DNA of 64,000 bases from Flavihumibacter fluminis (GTDB lineage: Bacteria; Bacteroidota; Bacteroidia; Chitinophagales; Chitinophagaceae). This document shows, in pieces, positions 25,233-32,306 of this stretch. The stretch's first letter is position 1. Every line of letters begins with the position of its first letter. Both the position numbers and the translations under genes were made by a program. The stretch lies in NCBI RefSeq assembly GCF_021491375.1, contig NZ_JAKEVY010000001.1, positions 186,001 through 250,000 of the forward strand, written 5' to 3'. A model generated the notes under the pieces. The model was not told the DNA's origin. It made no database searches and saw nothing but the letters and a program-made list of their open reading frames with translations.

Positions 25233-25307
25233 GGAAGCATAGCTCAGCTGGTTCAGAGCATCTGCCTTACAAGCAGAGGGTCCGCGGTTCGAATCCGTGT
25301 GCTTCCA
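25233..25307 (+). tRNA. tRNA-Val (anticodon TAC), copy 1
   Basis: A complete 75-nt cloverleaf: acceptor GGAAGCA/TGCTTCC, D arm GCTC/GAGC, anticodon stem TCTGC/GCAGA around CTTACAA (anticodon TAC), T arm CGCGG-TTCGAAT-CCGTG, discriminator A. No encoded CCA. Ten bases separate it from an almost identical second copy. Confidence 0.97.
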
Positions 25308-25317
25308 CTTCCCTTTC

Positions 25318-25392
25318 GGGAGCATAGCTCAGCTGGTTCAGAGCATCTGCCTTACAAGCAGAGGGTCCGCGGTTCGAATCCGTGTGCTCCCA
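25318..25392 (+). tRNA. tRNA-Val (anticodon TAC), copy 2
   Basis: The same 75-nt tRNA as copy 1 except for acceptor pair 3, where A-T is replaced by G-C (GGGAGCA/TGCTCCC), a compensatory double change. It is followed by a terminator. Confidence 0.97.
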
Positions 25393-25400
25393 CAAAAGAA

Positions 25401-25426
25401 GCCTCGCATTTTTGCGGGGCTTTTTT
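25401..25426 (+). terminator. Intrinsic terminator after tRNA-Val pair
   Basis: Stem GCCTCGC (25401-25407) with GCGGGGC (25414-25420), six-base loop, then six T. It ends the tRNA transcript 8 bases past copy 2. Confidence 0.9.
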
Positions 25427-25450
25427 ATTTTTACAGTAAAGAATCGATTT

Positions 25451-25750
25451 ATGTTCAATTACAAAGAAGGTCAGGAACATGAGTTCCAGGTAGAAGTGGA
25501 TGTATTAACAGATACCGGAACGCCCTACCAGCTGATTGTATGGAACGATGAAGTAAACACCTTCGACTGGGTGATTGAAACCCTTATTTCGGTATGTGGC
25601 CATACACCTGAGCAGGCCGAACAGTGTGCCCTTTTTATTCATACCAAAGGCAAATACGCAGTGAAAAATGGTGAATACGAAGAATTGAAAACCATGTGTG
25701 ATGCCATTACTGAAAGAGGCATTGGTGCTACTGTAGAAATCACAGCCTGA
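25451..25750 (+). CDS. clpS: ATP-dependent Clp protease adaptor ClpS
   Basis: A 99-residue adaptor that binds proteins with destabilising N-terminal residues and delivers them to ClpA/ClpC. The ligand pocket is seen in QLIVWNDEVNTFDWVIETL (the family's 'L-x-N-D-D-x-x-x' loop, here WNDEVNTF), followed by HTPEQAEQCALFIHTKGKY. I placed the start at 25451 (MFNYKEGQE): an upstream in-frame ATG at 25382 would run through the tRNA-Val 3' end and the terminator. The aat gene begins one base after the stop. Confidence 0.95.
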   Translation: MFNYKEGQEHEFQVEVDVLTDTGTPYQLIVWNDEVNTFDWVIETLISVCGHTPEQAEQCALFIHTKGKYAVKNGEYEELKTMCDAITERGIGATVEITA

Positions 25751-25751
25751 T

Positions 25752-26402
25752 ATGCCTGTTTTCCTGCTGGAAGAAGCACTACTATTTCCCCCTGTGGAGT
25801 TGGCAAATGAAGATGGCCTGTTGGCGGTTGGGGGTGATTTATCAGTAGAACGATTGCTGCTCGCCTATCGTTCCGGCATCTTTCCCTGGTATGATGAAGG
25901 CCCGATACTGTGGTGGAGTCCGGATCCGCGATTTGTGTTATTTCCAGATGAATTAAGGATTCACAAAAGCATGCGGCCCTACCTGAACCAGCCCAAATAT
26001 GACTATCGGTACAATACTGCTTTTCGCCGGGTAATTGAATCCTGTGGGAAAGTGCCACGCAGGGACCAGCCGGGAACCTGGATACAGCCTGAATTAATTG
26101 AAGCGTATACGCGACTGCACGAACTGGGTTTTGTTATAAGTGCAGAAGCCTGGGAGCAGGGAGAACTCGTAGGTGGCCTGTATGGCGTGCGATTAGGTCA
26201 CTTTTTCTTTGGGGAAAGTATGTTCTCGTTGAAACCCAATGCCAGCAAATTTGCCTTTATCAAACTGGTGCAGCAATTGGCATCTGAAGGCGTAGAGCTG
26301 ATCGATTGCCAGGTGTATACGGAACACCTGGAGTCTTTGGGTGCACGAATGATCCCCCGGGCTGAATTTATTCAACTCCTGAACCGGGGACTCTCCTCCT
26401 GA
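25752..26402 (+). CDS. aat: Leucyl/phenylalanyl-tRNA--protein transferase
   Basis: A 216-residue transferase that adds Leu or Phe from aminoacyl-tRNA to N-terminal Lys/Arg, creating signals read by ClpS. It is recognised by GLLAVGGDLSVERLLLAYRSGIFPWY near the N-terminus, WWSPDPRFVLFP, and the GGLYGVRLGHFFFGESMFS strand near 140-160, all family hallmarks. It directly follows clpS, so the recognition adaptor and the tagging enzyme form one operon. Confidence 0.96.
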   Translation: MPVFLLEEALLFPPVELANEDGLLAVGGDLSVERLLLAYRSGIFPWYDEGPILWWSPDPRFVLFPDELRIHKSMRPYLNQPKYDYRYNTAFRRVIESCGKVPRRDQPGTWIQPELIEAYTRLHELGFVISAEAWEQGELVGGLYGVRLGHFFFGESMFSLKPNASKFAFIKLVQQLASEGVELIDCQVYTEHLESLGARMIPRAEFIQLLNRGLSS

Positions 26403-26403
26403 A

Positions 26404-27135
26404 TTAAAACCGGGTACCCAGGTAATGGGGCAGCATTTTGCGCCAGGTAGGCCAGTCGTGGGTCATGTCTGATCCCCAGATATCCAGTTCATACCAGATA
26501 CCTTTGTTATACAGGATGGAAGCCATGCTACGCGCTGCATCCGGTGCTTCATGTGCTCCACTGCCGGAGAGCAGGTGGATATGATGACTGGCCCGGATTT
26601 GTTCTAGGATGGCATGGTCGCTGAGGTTGGGCATATAATGAGCCGGACTGTTATAATAAACATCCTCATCAAAATAACCTTTGGTGTATTCTGTGAGGTC
26701 GTATACCCCGCTCATGGCAATAATACCATTGATTAGATCGGGCCGCTTGAAAAATAGGTTGGCGCTGTGCAGGGCGCCGAAAGAAGCACCACAAGCGATG
26801 ATGGGGGTATCATAGGAAGTGTTCATCTTAATAAAAGGAACCACTTCATTGTAGACATAATCATTCCATTGCTGGTGGCGAATAGATTTATGGCGGGGAT
26901 CCATCTGATCATTCATCCAGCTTTCGCGGTTGATACTATCGATGGAAAAAACTTTCACTTTGCCTGATTCAATAAAAGGGGCGATAGCATCAATCAGTTG
27001 GAAACGTTCGTACTCGAGGTAATCGGCTGCCGCGGTGGGAATCAGCAACAAGGCAAAACCATAATGGCCATAACTGGCGATGGGCATATCTTTTTGAAGC
27101 GCCGGACTGTACCAGGAGCTGAGCTCTCGATTCAT
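26404..27135 (-). CDS. Alpha/beta-hydrolase fold esterase
   Basis: A 243-residue protein of the esterase D/putative esterase group. The nucleophile elbow is GASFGA (Ser) in IIACGASFGALHSANLFF, after a conserved WNDYVYNEVVPFIK helix. MSGVYDLTEY follows, and a late His is in MTHDWPTWR. The family includes enterochelin esterase-like and feruloyl esterase-like enzymes; here there is no signal peptide, so it is probably cytoplasmic. Substrate unknown. It converges with aat, with one base between the stops. Confidence 0.85.
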   Translation of the reverse strand: MNRELSSWYSPALQKDMPIASYGHYGFALLLIPTAAADYLEYERFQLIDAIAPFIESGKVKVFSIDSINRESWMNDQMDPRHKSIRHQQWNDYVYNEVVPFIKMNTSYDTPIIACGASFGALHSANLFFKRPDLINGIIAMSGVYDLTEYTKGYFDEDVYYNSPAHYMPNLSDHAILEQIRASHHIHLLSGSGAHEAPDAARSMASILYNKGIWYELDIWGSDMTHDWPTWRKMLPHYLGTRF

Positions 27136-27318
27136 AACCTGTATTGTTTAAATGAAAATAAGCTAAAAATTTTCTGCCTGGATGGGGTTACACAAAAATT
27201 GGATAAATCTGTTTAATTTATTATATTTAAAGGTCGCAATTAATTAAGCGATGCTTACCCCGTCCCGTTGAAACCTGAATCCACATCTAACATTTTTTGA
27301 AGGACTAAACGGTTAATT

Positions 27319-27429
27319 ATGAAACGATTGTTCGATTTGTCACAGGCAAGCACTGCTAAACTGGTGGTAATCGTTCTTGCTCTTTACGCAGCCATAGCAG
27401 TGGTTACTTTTGTGGTTTGGAGCAGCTAA
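27319..27429 (+). CDS. 36-residue single-helix membrane peptide
   Basis: A small open frame (MKRLFDLSQASTAK, then a hydrophobic helix LVVIVLALYAAIAVVTFVVW, ending SS). The positive start and single 20-residue helix predict an inner-membrane peptide with its N-terminus in the cytoplasm. Its stop is 3 bases from the stop of the convergent exonuclease gene, leaving no other use for this sequence. The 180 bases upstream hold no other gene; a weak TATATTTA lies at 27222-27229. Real translation is likely but unproven and the function is unknown. Confidence 0.55.
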   Translation: MKRLFDLSQASTAKLVVIVLALYAAIAVVTFVVWSS

Positions 27430-27432
27430 AAA

Positions 27433-28743
27433 TCACTCTTCCAACGGAATACTGATTCGCGATCCGGAAGAGAGCGACTGATAGAGTAGCCCCCTGATAA
27501 AGTCATTATCAGGAGAGGGGGAGATCTTTTCCTTAAAGGAATCCAACCGGTTTCCTAGTGCATAGGGATCTTCCAGGTAACCCATTCCCCAAAACTTTCC
27601 TTTTACCAGCAGGTAGACCGCATAGCGTTTGGTGAAATAATGATCTTTTTCAACCAGGGCAACGGTGGGAAATTGTTGCTGGTATTCTTCTATGGCACGG
27701 GTCAGGTATTGATTGTATAGAACGGGCTCCTGAAATTCCAGGTTGCCTCCCTGTTCCACTTTTTCTTTTACGCGACGAATAAACTGGTGGCCTTCCTGCA
27801 ACCAGTTGAAAGTGTGGAGGGCGGGTAAATTAGTTCGCTTTTTTTCTATCACCAATTGCATGAGGCCATTCCTGTTTTCATAACAATAGAGGCCATAGCG
27901 ATGGTGGTATTTTTTCTGGCTGCGGTTGAAAGGAGGCCAGAGTTGCCGGATTTCCTGGCTTTCCAGGATCAGTGCCATGAGTTCACTGGCACAGGGCGTG
28001 AACCGGATATGATGCACCTGGCGCATCAGGTCCTGCTTTCGTTTGCTTTTATCGTTGTTGGAAAAATGCGTGCGTACTCTTTTGTTCAGGTTCACTGCCT
28101 TACCTACATAAAGCACCAGCTTTTTGGCTGATTCAAAATAATAGACCCCAGGTCCCTGCGGCAATTGGTCCAGTTCTTCCACCGGTAAATTGGGAGGTAA
28201 AAACTGTTCCGCATTTTTTCCCTTAGTCATAGCCGTTAGGATCTTTCCTTCATCGGCTTCTACCATACGCGCAAATAGAATACTGGTGGCAGCTGCGTCA
28301 CCTTCTGCCCTATGCCGGTTTTCAATCGGGATGGACAATGACCTGCAGAGATTACCTAAACTATAACTGGCGAGACCTGGAAACACCTGCCTAGCCAACC
28401 GGACGGTACAGAGTTTTTTAGATCGCAGTGGGAAGCCGGCTTCAGCCAGGTGGCTTTGTACAAAGGAATAATCAAAGTTCACATGATGTGCAACGAAAAT
28501 CCGGTTCTGCAGCAGGTTGTGAATATGAGGCGCAATGCTATCAAAAGAGGGCGCATCAATCACCATCTCATCTGATATACCAGTAAGTGCTGTAATGGCG
28601 CGGGGAATAGGGCTGCCGGGATTAATCAGGGTACTATACCTTCCCTCCTCCTCCCTGCCATTGTGCAGGATGATGGCAATTTCGGTGATGGCATTGCTGG
28701 AGGCAAAGCCGCCGGTGGTTTCTATGTCGACGATAGCAAACAT
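27433..28743 (-). CDS. DnaQ-like exonuclease fused to GIY-YIG (UvrC-type) nuclease
   Basis: A 436-residue fusion. Residues 1-165 are a DEDDh 3'-5' exonuclease like DNA polymerase III epsilon: FAIVDIETTG (Asp, Glu), a middle HHVNFDYSF, and HRAEGDAAAT (His, Asp). Residues about 190-290 are a GIY-YIG domain like the UvrC N-terminus (GPGVYYF, LYVGKAVNLNKRVRTHF). The C-terminus is unassigned. I set the start at 28743 (MFAIVDIE) because the in-frame extension upstream is only translated heptamer repeat. The arrangement suggests a Cho-like repair nuclease with its own exonuclease. Found in several Bacteroidota and Actinobacteria; function inferred. Confidence 0.9.
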   Translation of the reverse strand: MFAIVDIETTGGFASSNAITEIAIILHNGREEEGRYSTLINPGSPIPRAITALTGISDEMVIDAPSFDSIAPHIHNLLQNRIFVAHHVNFDYSFVQSHLAEAGFPLRSKKLCTVRLARQVFPGLASYSLGNLCRSLSIPIENRHRAEGDAAATSILFARMVEADEGKILTAMTKGKNAEQFLPPNLPVEELDQLPQGPGVYYFESAKKLVLYVGKAVNLNKRVRTHFSNNDKSKRKQDLMRQVHHIRFTPCASELMALILESQEIRQLWPPFNRSQKKYHHRYGLYCYENRNGLMQLVIEKKRTNLPALHTFNWLQEGHQFIRRVKEKVEQGGNLEFQEPVLYNQYLTRAIEEYQQQFPTVALVEKDHYFTKRYAVYLLVKGKFWGMGYLEDPYALGNRLDSFKEKISPSPDNDFIRGLLYQSLSSGSRISIPLEE

Positions 28744-28799
28744 GTGAGACGTGAGATGTGAGATGTGAGACGTCAAAAGTGAAACGTGAGACGTCAAAT
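28744..28799. repeat. GTGAGAY heptamer tandem array, eight units
   Basis: Eight in-phase 7-base units fitting GTSARAN: GTGAGAC and GTGAGAT dominate, with GTCAAAA, GTGAAAC and GTCAAAT variants. The array begins directly next to the start codon of the exonuclease/GIY-YIG gene, so it occupies that gene's 5' leader or promoter position. A degenerate array of the same unit is at 15969-16003. Confidence 0.88.
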
Positions 28800-28898
28800 G
28801 AACACTCAAATTTAGTATGGACACCAAACATAAACAAATTAAATACTAAGTATTTTAGCAGGATGCAGGTGGGCTTAGGTAGCACGGGTAGCTTTTCT

Positions 28899-28906
28899 TA
28901 TTTTTG
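28899..28906 (+). promoter_or_regulatory. -7 box TATTTTTG of valS
   Basis: A perfect TAnnTTTG box followed by CGGCCCT, like the mtaB promoter. The valS ATG at 28935 is 28 bases downstream. Confidence 0.75.
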
Positions 28907-28934
28907 CGGCCCTGCACGAAAGCAAGGCAAGCAT

Positions 28935-31637
28935 ATGGAATTGACTAAGAATTTTATGACCGCGGAAGCGGAGGCCAAATGGACACAAATTTGGAAGGAT
29001 AAGGCGTATTTCACCAGCAAACCAGATGAACGTCCGGCCTTTACGGTGGTCATCCCCCCTCCTAATGTAACGGGCGTATTACACATGGGTCATACGCTGA
29101 ATGAAACTGTGCAGGATATCCTGGTGCGCAAAGCCCGGATGAGTGGTTTCAATGCCTGCTGGGTACCAGGTAGCGATCATGCTTCCATCGCCACAGAAGC
29201 CAAAGTGGTACAGATGCTCGAAAAAGAAAAAGGCATCAAAAAGGCAGATCTGAGCCGGGAGGAATTCCTTCGTTATGCTTTTGAATGGAAAGAAAAATAT
29301 GGTGGCATCATCTATAACCAGATCGAGCGACTGGGATGCAGTGTTGATTGGAACCGGGTGAGTTTCACCATGGATGATCATTATTATAAAGCTGTTATTG
29401 AAGTATTTGTTGATCTCTATAAAAAGGGACTGATCTATCGTGGCGCGCGCATGATCAACTGGGATCCATCTGCTAAAACAGCATTGAGTGATGAAGAAGT
29501 TGAATACAAGGATATCCAGGGCAAACTATATCATGTATGTTACCGGCTGGAAGCTGCAGACGGTCAGCCTTTGGAGACCTTTGCCGGTAAAGGAATTGTA
29601 ATCGCAACCCAACGACCTGAAACCATCATGGGTGATACGGCGATTTGTGTAAACCCTAACGATGAACGTTATGCGCATCTGAAAGGAGCTTTTGCATATG
29701 TACCCCTGATCAACCGCAGGATCCCGATCATCTTTGATGACTATGTAGATACAGCTTTTGGAACCGGTGCTTTAAAAGTGACGCCGGCCCATGATATCAA
29801 CGATTACAACCTGGGATTGAAACACCAGTTGGAAGTAGTTGACACTCTGAATGCAGATGGTACGTTAAGTGAAGCTGCACAGATTCATATAGGTGTGGAT
29901 CGCTTCAAGGCACGTAAACTGGTGGTGGAAGCATTGCGTGAAAACGGACAGTTGGTGAAGGAAGAAGAATACAGTACCAGGCTGGGTTACAGTCAGCGTA
30001 CAGGTGTGGTAGTGGAGCCGCGGATCTCCACCCAATGGTTTGTGCGCATGAAAGAACTCGCTGAACCTGCTTTGAATGCAGTAGTTAGTGGTGATATCCG
30101 GATACATCCAGGCGATAAGTTTTTAGCTACCTATAAATACTGGCTGGAAAATGTGAAGGATTGGTGTATCAGTCGCCAGTTGTGGTGGGGACAACAAATC
30201 CCGGCTTTCTATGCGCCTGATGGAAGTTTCCAGGTGGCAGCAACAAGAGAAGAAGCCTACCAGGCATTTGTACAATCCAATGGTGCTGTAAGTTTCAGTG
30301 CGGAAGATTTGAAACAGGACGAAGACGTACTGGATACCTGGTTCTCATCCTGGTTGTGGCCAATTGAAGTATTCAATGGAATTACAGAACCCGGTAATAA
30401 AGAAATCCGGTATTACTATCCGACATCTGTGTTGGTAACCGGGCAGGATATTATTTTCTTCTGGGTAGCGCGCATGGTGATGGCAGGTATGGAATACGAG
30501 AAGCAGATTCCTTTCCGCGATGTGTATTTCACCGGCATGGTGCGTGACAAGCAGGGACGTAAGATGAGCAAGAGTCTGGGTAACTCACCTGATCTGCTGG
30601 AACTGATTGATAAGTATGGAGCAGATGCCGTTCGCTTTGGAATCATGATCTCCTCTCCTGCCGGAAATGATTTGCTATTTGATGAAGCGGCGCTGGAGCA
30701 GGGAAGGAATTTCAACAACAAAATGTGGAATGCGCTCAAGCTCATCACGATGTGGAAAGAGCGGGAGAGTTTCCATCCGGATAAACAAACTGAGCAGTTT
30801 GCAAGCATGAACTGGCCCAATGCCTGGTTCCGCAGCCGGTTAAACCAGGTGCGTGCGGAGGTGGATCAGTTGATGCAGCAATTCCGCCTGAGTGAAGCAT
30901 TGAAAACCATTTATTCACTGGTATGGGATGATTATTGCAGCTGGTACCTGGAGTGGATCAAACCTGGAGTGGATGAGCCGGTGAATGCATGGCACCTGCA
31001 ACAGGCCATTGCATTTTATGAAGAGCTGGTGCAGTTGCTGCATCCATATATGCCATTCATTACGGAAGAAATTTATCATCTGCTGGCGGATCGAAAAGGG
31101 GGAGATGAACTTTGTGTGCGACAGTTTATTCCGGTAGACGCATTGCCAACAGCAGCAGCAACTAAATCGGAGGAAAGTTTCCTGGCGGAAGGCGAATTAC
31201 TGAAGCAGGTAATCAGTGGCATCCGGGACCAGCGTAACAAGGCACAGCTCAAGCCAAAGGAAAGCATCCGGTTGTTTGTGAATACGCCCCAGACTGAATT
31301 GTATAATACCATACAATCGATTTTACTGAAGCAGGTGAATGCTGCATCCATTGGGTATGTTTCAGAAGCCGTACCACAAACCATTGCTGCGGTAATTGGA
31401 AAGGATCAGTTTTATATTGAATCAGAAAAACCAGTGGATACCGGTTTGCAGAAAGAAGACCTGCAGAAAGAACTGGATTACCTGAAGGGTTTTGTTGCCA
31501 GTTGCGATAAGAAACTGACCAATGAACGCTTTGTGCAGAATGCGAAACCCGAAGTAGTGGAAATGGAGAAGAAGAAAAGAGCCGACGCGGTTGCCAAGAT
31601 TGAAGTATTGGAAACCAGTCTGGCGAATTTAACATAG
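28935..31637 (+). CDS. valS: Valyl-tRNA synthetase
   Basis: A 900-residue class I synthetase charging tRNA-Val. The HIGH motif is HMGH in NVTGVLHMGHTLN, the editing domain (CP1) is in the middle with WDPSAKTALSDEEVEY, and KMSKS is in GRKMSKSLGNSPD. The C-terminal coiled coil (KEDLQKELDYLKGFV) is the tRNA-binding arm of ValS. The start at 28935 (MELTKNF) is set by the TATTTTTG box at 28899-28906; longer in-frame starts would lie in or before the promoter. The tRNA-Val genes are about 3.5 kb upstream, on the same strand. Confidence 0.97.
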   Translation: MELTKNFMTAEAEAKWTQIWKDKAYFTSKPDERPAFTVVIPPPNVTGVLHMGHTLNETVQDILVRKARMSGFNACWVPGSDHASIATEAKVVQMLEKEKGIKKADLSREEFLRYAFEWKEKYGGIIYNQIERLGCSVDWNRVSFTMDDHYYKAVIEVFVDLYKKGLIYRGARMINWDPSAKTALSDEEVEYKDIQGKLYHVCYRLEAADGQPLETFAGKGIVIATQRPETIMGDTAICVNPNDERYAHLKGAFAYVPLINRRIPIIFDDYVDTAFGTGALKVTPAHDINDYNLGLKHQLEVVDTLNADGTLSEAAQIHIGVDRFKARKLVVEALRENGQLVKEEEYSTRLGYSQRTGVVVEPRISTQWFVRMKELAEPALNAVVSGDIRIHPGDKFLATYKYWLENVKDWCISRQLWWGQQIPAFYAPDGSFQVAATREEAYQAFVQSNGAVSFSAEDLKQDEDVLDTWFSSWLWPIEVFNGITEPGNKEIRYYYPTSVLVTGQDIIFFWVARMVMAGMEYEKQIPFRDVYFTGMVRDKQGRKMSKSLGNSPDLLELIDKYGADAVRFGIMISSPAGNDLLFDEAALEQGRNFNNKMWNALKLITMWKERESFHPDKQTEQFASMNWPNAWFRSRLNQVRAEVDQLMQQFRLSEALKTIYSLVWDDYCSWYLEWIKPGVDEPVNAWHLQQAIAFYEELVQLLHPYMPFITEEIYHLLADRKGGDELCVRQFIPVDALPTAAATKSEESFLAEGELLKQVISGIRDQRNKAQLKPKESIRLFVNTPQTELYNTIQSILLKQVNAASIGYVSEAVPQTIAAVIGKDQFYIESEKPVDTGLQKEDLQKELDYLKGFVASCDKKLTNERFVQNAKPEVVEMEKKKRADAVAKIEVLETSLANLT

Positions 31638-31668
31638 GGTTATCCGGAATTTTGGTAATTTTTCCGGC

Positions 31669-32304
31669 ATGAATAATCGTATTTGGAAACAGGTGGTACT
31701 GCAACTGGGTTGCTTGCTGCCTGTTTGTCTTTTTGCCCAAGCGCCTGCCTTCGATCGATCCACCCTGGTGGAACTGGCTGAACATCGCAGGCATGAACCT
31801 CTCGAATTCCAGCAATTCATTTCAAATACAACCAACTGGATCAGTTTGGGAGTGCCGGCGGGATTGTTGATAGGCGGACAACTATCCGGAAATAAAGACA
31901 TGAAGCTGGCTGCCTGGAATGTGGGCAAAACAATCCTGATTTCAACCGGTATTACGGCTGCTTTGAAGTTTTCAGTCAATCGCAACCGCCCCTTTGCTGA
32001 TTACCCTGTGGATATACCAAAAGCCGGGGCAGGTGGCAGTCCCTCTTTTCCATCCGGACATACCTCCCAGGCATTTGCAACTGCTACAGCGCTGTACCTC
32101 GAGTATCCCAAATGGTATGTGGCAGTACCAGCCTTCGGTTGGGCATCCGCGGTAGGTTATTCGAGGATGTATTTAGGTGTACATTATCCTTCGGATGTGC
32201 TGGCAGGTGCCCTGGTAGGCAGTGGATCCGCATTACTCAACCGGCAGATCAATCGATGGATTCACAAGAAGCCGCACCACACAGAACATGTTGTTCACTT
32301 TTAA
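31669..32304 (+). CDS. PAP2-family phosphatase
   Basis: A 211-residue membrane-associated phosphatase of the PAP2 type. A hydrophobic N-terminus ending in FAQ looks like a signal peptide. The three catalytic motifs are present: KFSVNRNRP (KxxxxxxRP), PSFPSGHTS (PSGH), and SRMYLGVHYPSD (SRxxxxxHxxxD). Candidates for substrate are undecaprenyl diphosphate or lipid A phosphate; the sequence does not decide. A six-base-pair hairpin (CCGGAA/TTCCGG) lies directly before the start. Confidence 0.92.
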   Translation: MNNRIWKQVVLQLGCLLPVCLFAQAPAFDRSTLVELAEHRRHEPLEFQQFISNTTNWISLGVPAGLLIGGQLSGNKDMKLAAWNVGKTILISTGITAALKFSVNRNRPFADYPVDIPKAGAGGSPSFPSGHTSQAFATATALYLEYPKWYVAVPAFGWASAVGYSRMYLGVHYPSDVLAGALVGSGSALLNRQINRWIHKKPHHTEHVVHF

Positions 32305-32306
32305 AA

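Noticed and set aside
28744-28799. CRISPR array
   Set aside because: Units are 7 bases with no spacers and no cas genes nearby; it is a simple tandem repeat.
28758-28934. N-terminal extension of ValS upstream of 28935
   Set aside because: The extension translates heptamer repeats and the promoter itself; the TATTTTTG box places the start at 28935.
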